From a virus: 47,767 nucleotides of DNA. The stretch is taken from the IMG/VR virus record IMGVR_UViG_3300042938_001376, positions 1 through 47,767 of that record; one strand, written 5' to 3'. Numbering within the stretch: position 1 is the first letter of the stretch; each line of letters begins with the position of its first letter. The notes under the pieces are model-generated. The model worked only from the letters and a program-made list of their open reading frames with translations. It was not told the DNA's origin and did no database searches. Shown piece after piece: positions 21,988 to 28,523 of this stretch. Both the position numbers and the translations under genes were made by a program.

Positions 21988-22248
21988 ATGGAATTAGAAA
22001 AATTTGAACAAGCAAAAAAAGTTAAAGAAAACCTTGAAAGGTTAAAAACACGGAAACATAAATTAGAATCCGCACTTAAATCTTGTAGTTTGGGGGTTAC
22101 GATTAAGTATACGTATGGAGGTAAATTCCAAACGCCAGGTGAAGTCGGATTATATGATAAAGAGATTATAAAAGAAATGATGATTAAAGAACTTGAAAAG
22201 TTGGATGAAGAAATAAATTTAGTTAAAGAAGAATTTGAAAAAGTATAA
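21988..22248 (+). CDS. Small coiled-coil protein
   Basis: 86 residues from the ATG at 21988; a TTG at 21961 would overlap the previous gene. Two charged helices (EKFEQAKKVKENLERLKTRK and KEMMIKELEKLDEEINLVKE) flank a Gly-containing hairpin with IKYTYGGKFQTPGEVGLYD. Probably a helical hairpin or dimer. It sits between cREC and the RNA ligase, only 3 bases before the latter, so it might be a partner. No family recognised. Confidence 0.8.
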   Translation: MELEKFEQAKKVKENLERLKTRKHKLESALKSCSLGVTIKYTYGGKFQTPGEVGLYDKEIIKEMMIKELEKLDEEINLVKEEFEKV

Positions 22249-22251
22249 GAA

Positions 22252-23370
22252 ATGGAAAATTTAAATAGTGTATGTTATGTTGGTGCAATCGGAGAGGTTA
22301 AGACAATAGAAGGTGCTGACAACATAGAGCTTGCAATCGTTAATGGTTGGAACGCTATAACTAAAAAAGGTGAATATACAGAAGGTGATTTAGTTGTTGT
22401 TGCAACTACCGATGCGGTTATACCACAAAAACTTTCTGATGAATTAGGTGTTACAAGTTATCTTCGTAAGGGTCAGAGAGTAAGAACTATAAAACTTCGT
22501 AAGGTTTATTCTGAATGTTTAATAATACCAATAAGTTTTGTTCCTGAGGAATACAGATACGATGGTTCTGACTGCATGGAGTTACTTGAAGTGTTCAAAT
22601 ACGAACCACCTGTTAAGATGGTTCAGTTAAGTGGGGGTAGAAAATTTAAGTACCACCAAAACCCTAACTTCCATATCTACTACAAGTTTCCTAACTTGAA
22701 GAACGCACCTGAAATGTTTAACGAGGAAGACATAGTTACTATCACTCGTAAACTTCACGGAACAAATGCTCGTTATGGTATTGTTAAAAAGAAAAGATTA
22801 TCTTTTTGGGACTATGTTAAAAAGTTCTTTGGAAACAAATGGGCTGGGTATGAATATGTTTACGGGTCTCACAATGTAGAGAAAGGTTCTGACTCTCAAG
22901 GTTTTTATGAAACCGATGTTTGGAGAACTGTCGCAGATAATTACAAAATAAAAGATAAACTATGGGATTATGTTAAGACATATAGTCGTCCTGACTATTT
23001 GGGTGATGGGTTAATCATCTATGGTGAGATATATGGTCATGGTATACAAAAAAATTATGATTATGGTTTAACTGATGTTAAATTTGCTGGTTTTGATGTT
23101 GAATTAAATGGTAATTACAGACCTTATTACGATGAAAAGAATGTCTTCAAATCTTTGGGGTTACAAAGAGTTGAGGTTCTTTATTTGGGGACTTGGTGCA
23201 AAGAAAAACAAGATAAATACGTATTTAATAATAATATAGAGGGAACCAAAGTTCCTCACGAAGGTGTAGTTGTTAAATCTGTTACTGGTGATAGACACAA
23301 AGTAGGTAAAGTAATTAATCCTGACTATAGCATATTTAGTGAAAAACATAACGTAGGTGACTCCCATTAA
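22252..23370 (+). CDS. RNA ligase, DRB0094 (Rnl5-like) family
   Basis: 372 residues. The N-terminal OB-like domain (about 1-125) has VCYVGAIGEVKTIEGADNIE and KGEYTEGDLVVVATTDAVIP, the arrangement of Deinococcus-type DraRnl. The nucleotidyltransferase domain has motif I TRKLHGTNARYG with Lys167 as the adenylated nucleophile, YVYGSHNVEKG (motif III region), DGLIIYGEIYG (motif IIIa/IV), and HEGVVVKS (motif IV/V), ending RHKVGKVINPDYS. It should seal 5'-phosphate to 3'-OH ends in RNA or RNA/DNA hybrids. In phages such ligases counter tRNA-cleaving host defences. Same operon as cREC; a terminator overlaps the stop. Confidence 0.93.
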   Translation: MENLNSVCYVGAIGEVKTIEGADNIELAIVNGWNAITKKGEYTEGDLVVVATTDAVIPQKLSDELGVTSYLRKGQRVRTIKLRKVYSECLIIPISFVPEEYRYDGSDCMELLEVFKYEPPVKMVQLSGGRKFKYHQNPNFHIYYKFPNLKNAPEMFNEEDIVTITRKLHGTNARYGIVKKKRLSFWDYVKKFFGNKWAGYEYVYGSHNVEKGSDSQGFYETDVWRTVADNYKIKDKLWDYVKTYSRPDYLGDGLIIYGEIYGHGIQKNYDYGLTDVKFAGFDVELNGNYRPYYDEKNVFKSLGLQRVEVLYLGTWCKEKQDKYVFNNNIEGTKVPHEGVVVKSVTGDRHKVGKVINPDYSIFSEKHNVGDSH

Positions 23371-23391
23371 CTTGATGGGGTCACTTTTATT
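23357..23391 (+). terminator. Intrinsic terminator overlapping the RNA ligase stop
   Basis: GTGAC(T)CCCAT (23357-23367) pairs with ATGGGGTCAC (23375-23384) with one bulged base, followed by TTTTATT. The TAA stop lies in the loop. Confidence 0.75.
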
Positions 23392-23417
23392 ACTTACTAT
23401 TAAAAAAATAACAAATT

Positions 23418-23627
23418 ATGAAAATGGAAACAGATAAACCAACTGGGTTAGTTTTGACCGAGTTAATATTTAAAAATCTTTTTTGGTTTTTAATATTTTC
23501 AACAATATATGCTAATATTAACCCATTAGAGTGGTGGTTAACACAAAATGTGTGGGGTAGAGTATTATTAGTTCTTTTAGAGTTAGGTATTCTAACATCA
23601 ACCTTTTCTGAAAATGAAAAAAAATGA
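23418..23627 (+). CDS. Small membrane protein
   Basis: 69 residues with two hydrophobic segments (FKNLFWFLIFSTIYANI and WGRVLLVLLELGILTSTF) around a WWLTQNVW turn. A second ATG at 23424 is possible. The stop overlaps the next ORF (ATGA). Function unknown. Confidence 0.78.
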   Translation: MKMETDKPTGLVLTELIFKNLFWFLIFSTIYANINPLEWWLTQNVWGRVLLVLLELGILTSTFSENEKK

Positions 23628-23800
23628 AAAAAGAAGTGTTCGTAAGATTTGCAAATGAAAGTGTTTATTATACTAGAATTATGGTAGACCCTAAAAAAAT
23701 AGAAAAACCTATGATATTTACTAATGAGGTATTTTTTAATATCGATGGTATCAGAGTTTCGGTAAAAAAAGAAGATTGGGAAGAATTACAAAAAACTTAA
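23624..23800 (+). CDS. 58-residue unidentified protein
   Basis: Starts within the stop of the membrane protein (ATGA). Reads MKKEVFVRFANESVYYTRIM ... PKKIEKPMIFTNEVFFNIDG ... VSVKKEDWEELQKT: a compact strand-rich domain with alternating hydrophobics. The coupling overlap and uninterrupted frame argue that it is a gene. No family recognised. Confidence 0.72.
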   Translation: MKKEVFVRFANESVYYTRIMVDPKKIEKPMIFTNEVFFNIDGIRVSVKKEDWEELQKT

Positions 23801-23838
23801 GAACTATGAGAGAAAATAAAATCATAAAAAATATAAAA

Positions 23839-24021
23839 ATGAAAAAACTAATTTATTTACTTGGACTTGTTGTTATTTTAATGTCCTGTAAAACATCTAA
23901 AGCTGGTTGCGACGCATATAGTTCATATGACACACAAAAAGATTCAACTATTGTTAAAGTAGGGAATTACCACATAGAAAATGAACAATATAGTTTCTAT
24001 TTAATAGATACTGTTGATTAA
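23839..24021 (+). CDS. Small lipoprotein
   Basis: The ATG at 23839 gives a lipoprotein signal (MKKLIYLLGLVVILMSC) with Cys17; an ATG at 23806 would add 11 Lys/Asn-rich residues. The mature 44 residues (KTSKAGCDAYSSYDTQKDST, ending YSFYLIDTVD) contain one more Cys. It would be anchored in a membrane. A good terminator follows. Confidence 0.78.
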   Translation: MKKLIYLLGLVVILMSCKTSKAGCDAYSSYDTQKDSTIVKVGNYHIENEQYSFYLIDTVD

Positions 24022-24031
24022 TAAATAATAT

Positions 24032-24070
24032 AAACCCCTCTTTATTTTAATGGTGGGGTTTTTTGTTTTT
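24032..24070 (+). terminator. Intrinsic terminator after the small lipoprotein
   Basis: AAACCCC (24032-24038) pairs with GGGGTTT (24055-24061), followed by TTTGTTTTT. Confidence 0.8.
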
Positions 24071-24075
24071 TAATA

Positions 24076-24086
24076 TATTTATTTAT
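24076..24086 (+). promoter_or_regulatory. Double TATTTAT motif before the Cys-repeat gene
   Basis: TATTTATTTAT; the first copy ends 4 bases before the ATG at 24087. Confidence 0.55.
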
Positions 24087-25004
24087 ATGAATCAAGAAGA
24101 GATAAGAAAAATATTATCAATTGCTAAAACTTTCAAAAATTATATTGAAAGTGAAGGTATGGGTATAAAAACGTTAAACAATCTAAAACGTATTTCAGAC
24201 AATGACCATTTGGTTAATGTTTTATTTTCTAAACTAAACACACATAGAGAAAGAACAAAAACTATTTTTGCTACTTACTTTATGATTAGAAACCCAAAAA
24301 TACCAACAGACGGTTTAGTAAAAATTATTAGTAATCTTTATGAATATCAAATTCAAATTTTTACTGAGTTAACCAAAAAAACCATGGATTGTTCATACTG
24401 TGATGGTGGAGGTCAAGAGGGATGTTACGAATGTGATGGAGATGGACAAGTTGAATGCCCAAGTTGTGATGGTTCGGGTAAAGAAGATTGTTACGAATGT
24501 GATGGTTCGGGTAAAGAAGATTGCTCAAATTGTGATGGTTCTGGTGAAGAAACTGATTATGACGATGAAGGTGAAGAGATAGAAGTTGAATGTTCAAGTT
24601 GTGATGGTTCGGGTAAAGAAGCTTGCTCAAATTGTAGTGGAGAGGGTAATTATGAATGTAATGAATGTGACGGATCACAAACTTTATCCTGTAGTGATTG
24701 TGGTGGAGATGGTGATGTTCAATGTTCAAATTGTGATGGTAGTGGACAAGAAGAATCTACCGAAGACTATTTTAATATAAATTATATGAGTATTGTTGTG
24801 CTAGGTTCAAAAATTAAAAAGTTTGAAGACACCGAAATGACTTTAGAAAAATTTGAAGAATTAAATGCTAACGATAGCGCATTTTCATATGAATTAATTA
24901 TCACTAATTATAATGATATTGATGACTACGATTATGAAGATAGAATGCGAATGGAAGAATTTAATGATGATTTTGTAAAAATTGGAGATATTTTAAAACT
25001 ATAA
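24087..25004 (+). CDS. Protein with a DnaJ-type CxxCxGxG-like repeat array
   Basis: The ATG at 24087 directly follows the promoter motif; a TTG at 24063 would run through it. 305 residues. Residues 1-100 are a helical domain. Residues about 102-223 hold eleven C-x-x-C modules of the type CSYCDGGGQEGCYECDGDGQ, most followed by D/G-G-S/D-G, resembling the DnaJ cysteine-rich zinc finger but far longer (DnaJ has four). A Glu/Asp insert (DDEGEEIEVE) splits the array. Residues 225-305 are an acidic tail. It probably binds several Zn ions and unfolded or partner proteins. The repeats are also near-identical in DNA (TGTGATGGTTCGGGTAAAGA). Confidence 0.87.
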   Translation: MNQEEIRKILSIAKTFKNYIESEGMGIKTLNNLKRISDNDHLVNVLFSKLNTHRERTKTIFATYFMIRNPKIPTDGLVKIISNLYEYQIQIFTELTKKTMDCSYCDGGGQEGCYECDGDGQVECPSCDGSGKEDCYECDGSGKEDCSNCDGSGEETDYDDEGEEIEVECSSCDGSGKEACSNCSGEGNYECNECDGSQTLSCSDCGGDGDVQCSNCDGSGQEESTEDYFNINYMSIVVLGSKIKKFEDTEMTLEKFEELNANDSAFSYELIITNYNDIDDYDYEDRMRMEEFNDDFVKIGDILKL

Positions 25005-25006
25005 AG

Positions 25007-25013
25007 TATTTAT
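25007..25013 (+). promoter_or_regulatory. TATTTAT motif upstream of 25031
   Basis: TATTTAT three bases after the previous stop and 17 bases before the leader gene ATG. Confidence 0.5.
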
Positions 25014-25030
25014 AATAAAACTATAAAAAA

Positions 25031-25612
25031 ATGAAAAGAACTATAAGACTAACAGAATCCGAACTTATTAATTTGGTAAAAAGAATTATCAAAGAAGATG
25101 AAGAACAATGGATGGCAGACTCCCAAGAAATGGAAGGGGAATCGGATTTTTCTAAAATGGATTTAGAAACCGCTAAAGAAGAACTACAACATACTATTTC
25201 ACCATCTGAAATGAGATTCCTTAGTGATTTAATGAAACGTAAAGGTAAAGATGAATTAGAAGACATGTTGATGGATGTGGTATCACAAATGGAAGAGGAA
25301 GATGCTAATTATTCAGAAGTTGACGAAATGATGTATGAGGATTTTGAAAAACAATACGGAATGAGTGAAACTGAAATGAAATTAAGAGGAATTTTAGATA
25401 AAATTGTTCAAAATACTAGTTTGATAGCTGGTTTAGGAATTGTGCCGGCCGCGATGTTTATTGGTGGTGGAGCCGCTCTTGTTGCTGGTATTGTTTCTTT
25501 GTTGGGTGTGACTTTAAAAGACTCTGCGTTCTTTAAAAGAGGTGGATATGATAAGTATAAAACCGGTTTTCACTACAAGGCCGCCGACAAATCAAGAATG
25601 GATAGAAAATAA
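25031..25612 (+). CDS. Leader-tagged protein with a hydrophobic hairpin
   Basis: 193 residues opening MKRTIRLTESELINLVKRII, KE|D; IKE predicts cleavage after 22. This is the IRLTES-x-L leader class, shared with 39050. Residues about 30-125 are very acidic (QMEEEDANYSEVDEMMYEDF). Residues about 135-166 form a hydrophobic hairpin (SLIAGLGIVPAAMFIGGGAA, then LVAGIVSLLGVTL), followed by a basic tail. Acidic plus membrane-active parts fit an ejected membrane protein, but that is inference. Confidence 0.87.
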   Translation: MKRTIRLTESELINLVKRIIKEDEEQWMADSQEMEGESDFSKMDLETAKEELQHTISPSEMRFLSDLMKRKGKDELEDMLMDVVSQMEEEDANYSEVDEMMYEDFEKQYGMSETEMKLRGILDKIVQNTSLIAGLGIVPAAMFIGGGAALVAGIVSLLGVTLKDSAFFKRGGYDKYKTGFHYKAADKSRMDRK

Positions 25613-25635
25613 TTTTTAGTTCCGCAAACTATATA

Positions 25636-25668
25636 AAAGTCCTCATTTTGAAAAAAGTGGGGATTTTA
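25636..25668 (+). terminator. Intrinsic terminator with GAAA tetraloop
   Basis: TCCTCATTTT (25640-25649) pairs with AAAGTGGGGA (25654-25663) around a GAAA loop, extended by AAAG/TTTT. Confidence 0.75.
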
Positions 25669-25675
25669 TATTTAT
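25669..25675 (+). promoter_or_regulatory. TATTTAT motif, 5 bases before ATG
   Basis: TATTTAT, AGAAT, then the ATG at 25681; it abuts the terminator above. Confidence 0.6.
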
Positions 25676-25680
25676 AGAAT

Positions 25681-26184
25681 ATGAAAAGATTAATAGAAAG
25701 AATTTTCAGAGAATATCTTTTGGAGGAAAAAAAATTTCCTAAGCAAAAAGGTATTGAAGTCTATGATAAGATGATGTATAAGATTATATCTACATATCAT
25801 CAGTGGTTTGAAAGACATGGTGATGACTCACTATTAAAACACATTGACATACTTGATAAAAAGGGATATGACTATCGAATAGGTGCGACAGACTCAATTT
25901 TGGCACCAACAATTAAAAATAACATTCAAAAAATTGTAGAAAGTTTCAAATTAAATAAACCGTGCAGCAATAGAATTATTTTTATAAAAAAAATTAAGAA
26001 TAATAATAATTCAGAATATTTTGATTTTGTTGAATTTATACTCCAAAAGGACGGAAATGAACTATCAATAATTACCTCCGCTTATTCGAAAGATGGTAAT
26101 TTTTTGCTTAATAAAGTAAAAACTAAAAAAGAAAGGTTAGAAGAAAATTTTTGTAAAAATGATTATATAGTTGTAGAATTGTAA
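25681..26184 (+). CDS. Leader-tagged protein, atypical leader
   Basis: 167 residues opening MKRLIERIFREYLLE|EKK. The leader resembles the LI(R/K)xxLKE class but has FRE at 9-11 and LLE at 13-15, the latter fitting (L/I)-x-E. The body is basic and mixed alpha/beta: YDKMMYKIISTYHQWFERHG, IIFIKKIKNNNNSEYFDFVE, FILQKDGNELSIITSAYSKD. No motif recognised. Own TATTTAT promoter; the ncRNA unit follows. Confidence 0.84.
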   Translation: MKRLIERIFREYLLEEKKFPKQKGIEVYDKMMYKIISTYHQWFERHGDDSLLKHIDILDKKGYDYRIGATDSILAPTIKNNIQKIVESFKLNKPCSNRIIFIKKIKNNNNSEYFDFVEFILQKDGNELSIITSAYSKDGNFLLNKVKTKKERLEENFCKNDYIVVEL

Positions 26185-26192
26185 AAAAGTAT

Positions 26193-26200
26193 TATCTTTG
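26193..26200 (+). promoter_or_regulatory. -7 box TATCTTTG driving a noncoding RNA
   Basis: TATCTTTG with no start codon at the usual distance. A structured, ORF-free stretch ending in a strong terminator follows. Confidence 0.65.
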
Positions 26201-26204
26201 TATA

Positions 26205-26336
26205 AGAATTGATTGTTATTGGTTCAATCATTAAAAAAATACCAATCGTAGGGTGTCTGGCGTAATCCGACACAGGTTGAAAATCCCACCCCTAGGTGAA
26301 ATTGATCCCCACTGAAATATGTGGGGATTTTTTTTT
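26205..26336 (+). ncRNA. Putative structured noncoding RNA, about 130 nt
   Basis: It lies between a -7 box (26193-26200) and an intrinsic terminator (26305-26336), with no plausible ORF. Stem 1: TGATTG (26210-26215) with CAATCA (26225-26230). Its loop contains ATTGGT (26218-26223), complementary to ACCAAT (26241-26246), which gives an H-type pseudoknot with an A-rich third loop (TTAAAAAAAT). Next, TAGGG (26249-26253) pairs with CCCTA (26290-26294), enclosing a TGTC/GACA hairpin (26254-26257 and 26269-26272). It is not a tRNA by cloverleaf inspection. Could be a regulatory RNA, an anti-defence decoy, or a riboswitch-like leader terminated early. Confidence 0.62.
26305..26336 (+). terminator. 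Intrinsic terminator of the noncoding RNA
   Basis: ATCCCCAC (26305-26312), loop TGAAATAT, GTGGGGAT (26321-26328), then an unbroken T-tract. Confidence 0.88.
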
Positions 26337-26339
26337 AAG

Positions 26340-26426
26340 AGACCCCATCTTAGTTGATGGGCTTTAGGGCCGTTATCCGTTAGGGTAACGATTTAAAGGG
26401 GGGAATTCGCTACTCCCCCTTTTTTT
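26340..26426 (+). ncRNA. Second structured noncoding segment with terminator
   Basis: No ORF. Three consecutive hairpins: CCCATC-TTAGTT-GATGGG (26344-26361); CGTTATCC-GTTA-GGGTAACG (26371-26390); and AAAGGGGG (26395-26402) with CCCCCTTT (26415-26422), followed by T's to 26426, a terminator. There is no own TAnnTTTG box, so it may arise from read-through of the upstream RNA or use another promoter. Possible second RNA or 3' extension. Confidence 0.45.
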
Positions 26427-26442
26427 ATTTAATTCTTTTACT

Positions 26443-26450
26443 TATCTTTG
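26443..26450 (+). promoter_or_regulatory. -7 box TATCTTTG, 4 bases before ATG
   Basis: TATCTTTG, TGTT, then the ATG at 26455. The spacing supports the 26-codon ORF as the first gene of this unit. Confidence 0.65.
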
Positions 26451-26454
26451 TGTT

Positions 26455-26535
26455 ATGTTAATTATGACCATATTGTTTATTGTTTTAATCCTATGTATTG
26501 GGATATGGGGTAAACACGGAAAACACTTTAAATGA
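26455..26535 (+). CDS. 26-residue membrane microprotein
   Basis: MLIMTILFIVLILCIGIWGK followed by HGKHFK: one hydrophobic helix with a basic His/Lys tail, i.e. a single-span membrane peptide. It sits exactly four bases after a -7 box, and its stop overlaps the HAD gene start (ATGA), so it is translationally coupled. Could also be only a leader peptide that sets translation of the HAD gene. Confidence 0.65.
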   Translation: MLIMTILFIVLILCIGIWGKHGKHFK

Positions 26536-27113
26536 TGAAAGTAATATTTTTAGATCACGATGGAGTGATTTGTCTATCCAATAATTGGGGTGGACGAACA
26601 AAGAAATGGAAAAAATATAGAAGCGAAAATCCTGAAAGTAGTGATGAGAAAAAAACTGCTCCTGTTGAATATCGTTTTGATGACTTTGATACAAAGGCAA
26701 TTAAGGTCCTAAATGAAATTATCGAAGAAACCGGTGCTGAAATAGTTGTAAGTTCAGATTGGAAATTGCACGCAACTCTTGAAGAACTTGGTGATTACTA
26801 CGAAAGTCAAGGTATCATTAAACGACCAATTGCGTTAACTCCGGATATACAAAATTGTACGGTTCATGGTAATGTTTTTATATGGTCACCACGATGGGAT
26901 TTAGAACAAACCAGAACTATTGAGATTAGACAATATTTACATGACCATCCTGAGGTTACACATTGGGTTTCAGTTGATGATTTGAATATGGGTAAAATTG
27001 GTGAACCGTGGAAAGATGTTTGGGCAATTGATAATTTTGTATTAACACCAAGATCAAGTGAAGGGATTAAACAAAGTGGTATTAAAGAAAAAATATTAAA
27101 ATTTTTGACTTAA
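26532..27113 (+). CDS. HAD-fold protein of the RNA-repair (HAD_SAK) type
   Basis: 193 residues. Motif I MKVIFLDHDGV (nucleophile Asp8, acid Asp10), FDTKAIKVLNEIIEETGAEI, motif II IVVSSDWK, and motif IV WVSVDDLNMG ... VWAIDNFVLT. The order and the V-S-S-D-W signature match the HAD domain described in Swiss-army-knife RNA-repair proteins (PF18143-like, from memory). Probably a phosphatase acting on nucleic-acid ends. ATG 26532 or 26535. Coupled to the membrane microprotein upstream. Confidence 0.85.
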   Translation: MMKVIFLDHDGVICLSNNWGGRTKKWKKYRSENPESSDEKKTAPVEYRFDDFDTKAIKVLNEIIEETGAEIVVSSDWKLHATLEELGDYYESQGIIKRPIALTPDIQNCTVHGNVFIWSPRWDLEQTRTIEIRQYLHDHPEVTHWVSVDDLNMGKIGEPWKDVWAIDNFVLTPRSSEGIKQSGIKEKILKFLT

Positions 27114-27114
27114 G

Positions 27115-27201
27115 GTGAATAAAAGAATAATCCAAAAGATTGTGCTGTGGATATCACTCAAGTTCCCAAAGAAGAAACGAAAATCAATTTGGGACCTGTA
27201 A
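27115..27201 (+). CDS. Possible 28-residue basic peptide
   Basis: A GTG start two bases after the HAD stop opens VNKRIIQKIVLWISLKFPKK, then KRKSIWDL and TAA. Strongly basic with a hydrophobic centre, like a membrane-active or nucleic-acid-binding peptide. Supported only by position, frame and composition. Confidence 0.35.
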   Translation: MNKRIIQKIVLWISLKFPKKKRKSIWDL

Positions 27202-27212
27202 ATTAAAGTTGT

Positions 27213-27596
27213 ATGAAAGATAAAGAAATGAATGAATACCTTGAGTCCATAGGTGGACTTGAGAATGGTTTTTATCCCGATAAAGACCTAATTAAGGACT
27301 CTAAGTTCTTTGAGTGTGGTGATGGTTGGTATCCATTAATTAAAGACCTAATAACCGATTTAATAGTGTTAGGTTGGGACAAACAAACCTGCCAGGTTAA
27401 GGAAAAGTTTGGTGGCTTAAGATTTTATATTAATGGGGCATCAGAAGAGATTTATAAAAGAATACAAACTGCTGAGGACTTAAGTTATGAAACTTGTGAG
27501 ACCTGTGGGGAAAAAGGAGAGTTAAGGTCTGTAGGTTGGTATAAAACATTATGTAATAAACACCATGAAGAACGTAAATCAAATATTCAAAAATAA
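27213..27596 (+). CDS. Phage/bacterial protein with CxxC...CxxxH motif
   Basis: 127 residues. ECGDGWYPLIKDLITDL, then CQVKEKFGGLRFYI, then AEDLSYETCETCGEKGELRS and GWYKTLCNKHHEE. This G-D-G-W ... V-K-E-K-F-G-G-L-R-F-Y ... C-x-x-C-G ... L-C-x-x-H-H pattern belongs to a widely seen uncharacterised family in phages and bacteria (recalled). The Cys and His probably bind Zn. Overlaps the next ORF by 32 bases. Confidence 0.9.
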   Translation: MKDKEMNEYLESIGGLENGFYPDKDLIKDSKFFECGDGWYPLIKDLITDLIVLGWDKQTCQVKEKFGGLRFYINGASEEIYKRIQTAEDLSYETCETCGEKGELRSVGWYKTLCNKHHEERKSNIQK

Positions 27597-27876
27597 TAAA
27601 CATTTAATCGAACATCCTGAGGTGCAAGAGTTAATAGATTATTGTAGAGAATTGGAGGGAAAATTAATGGAAGTGGAGATTAATAAACAATACGATAAAG
27701 AGGACATCTTAATTAATGTGATTAGAGACATTAAAGAAAGTTGTGAACAGACAATTAATGATAATGAGGAATCTATTAGGTTTAATGAGACACCAAGAGT
27801 TGATTTTGAAAAAAGTGTGGTTAACCTTAAAAAGTATATTGAAACCATAAATACCTTATATAAAATTGGATTATGA
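27565..27876 (+). CDS. Small helical phage protein
   Basis: 103 residues: MKNVNQIFKNNKHLIEHPEV followed by QELIDYCRELEGKLME, a start pattern I recall from phage hypothetical proteins, then charged helices. Starts inside the previous gene and overlaps the next by four bases. Function unknown. Confidence 0.87.
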   Translation: MKNVNQIFKNNKHLIEHPEVQELIDYCRELEGKLMEVEINKQYDKEDILINVIRDIKESCEQTINDNEESIRFNETPRVDFEKSVVNLKKYIETINTLYKIGL

Positions 27877-28190
27877 AAAAAATAGAAATTAGTGAGGCAT
27901 GTTTAGGTCATGATGTTTTAGTAGATGGTGAATCATTATTTACTCATGAATACGACAATAGGAGTCCTGAGTATATTAACAATCTTAAATCGACGTTTAT
28001 TTTAAAATTAGATGAAATAAAAGATAAGTTGGATATAATGGATTGGGTGGCGATTGCTGAAATCATTACCAGTCGATCTGATGAATTTGAAATGAATGAT
28101 GATGAATCGAAAGATTATGATAAATGTGATGCGTGTGGTAATTACGGATATAGTTTAGTATATAACAAAAAAGATGAAACAAACCTTTAA
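27873..28190 (+). CDS. Small protein with C-terminal CxxC
   Basis: 105 residues. ISEACLGHDVLVDGESLFTH at the start, a helix, then WVAIAEIITSRSDEFEMNDD and a C-terminal KCDACGNYGYSLVY. One C-x-x-C, so a dimeric Zn site is conceivable. Operon member (ATGA overlap upstream; 17-base overlap downstream). Confidence 0.86.
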   Translation: MKKIEISEACLGHDVLVDGESLFTHEYDNRSPEYINNLKSTFILKLDEIKDKLDIMDWVAIAEIITSRSDEFEMNDDESKDYDKCDACGNYGYSLVYNKKDETNL

Positions 28191-28494
28191 ACTTTTTATG
28201 GTGAAAGAAAAACCATACTTAACCACAGATGAACCTATATCTGTTGGGGATATTGCGATTGTTACCGTTGGTGATTTTTATCCATCTGTTGTTGAATGTA
28301 AAAATGATGAACAAATTAAATTAATACAAGAATCAAAGTTATCGATGACCAAAAGACATAAAGTGATAATGAAACCTGAAAAGATTGATTTGGATGATGA
28401 AACAATAAGGGCGTTTGGAAATGGTGATGGTTTTATTATTGTTGAAGTTGAAGATGGTAAAATAAAAGTTGTTAATAACAACGAAGAGATATAA
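28174..28494 (+). CDS. Small phage-family protein
   Basis: 106 residues with EKPYLTTDEPISVGDIAIVT, VGDFYPSVVECKNDEQIKLI and HKVIMKPEKIDLDDETI. This beta-rich layout (Y-L-T-T-D-E-x-I-x-x-G-D) is recalled from Bacteroidota phage proteins. Function unknown. Last gene before a bidirectional terminator. Confidence 0.87.
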   Translation: MKQTFKLFMVKEKPYLTTDEPISVGDIAIVTVGDFYPSVVECKNDEQIKLIQESKLSMTKRHKVIMKPEKIDLDDETIRAFGNGDGFIIVEVEDGKIKVVNNNEEI

Positions 28495-28521
28495 AAAAAG
28501 GGAAGTTTTACTTCCCTTTTT
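28493..28521. terminator. Bidirectional terminator between convergent genes
   Basis: An A-tract, GGGAAG (28500-28505), loop TTTTA, CTTCCC (28511-28516), T-tract. Serves the plus-strand gene ending at 28494 and the minus-strand gene ending at 28524. Confidence 0.85.
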
Positions 28522-28523
28522 CA

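Noticed and set aside
24470-24750. CRISPR-like repeats
   Set aside because: The repeats are in-frame codons for CxxC modules, with no unique spacers of constant length.
24361-24782. Long open frames on both strands over the Cys-repeat region
   Set aside because: They are shadows of the repetitive GAT/TGT codons of the gene at 24087; no promoter or plausible protein.
26241-26300. tRNA-like T-arm string GGTTGAAAATCC in the ncRNA
   Set aside because: No cloverleaf can be drawn: acceptor and anticodon stems are missing and the T-stem pairs poorly.
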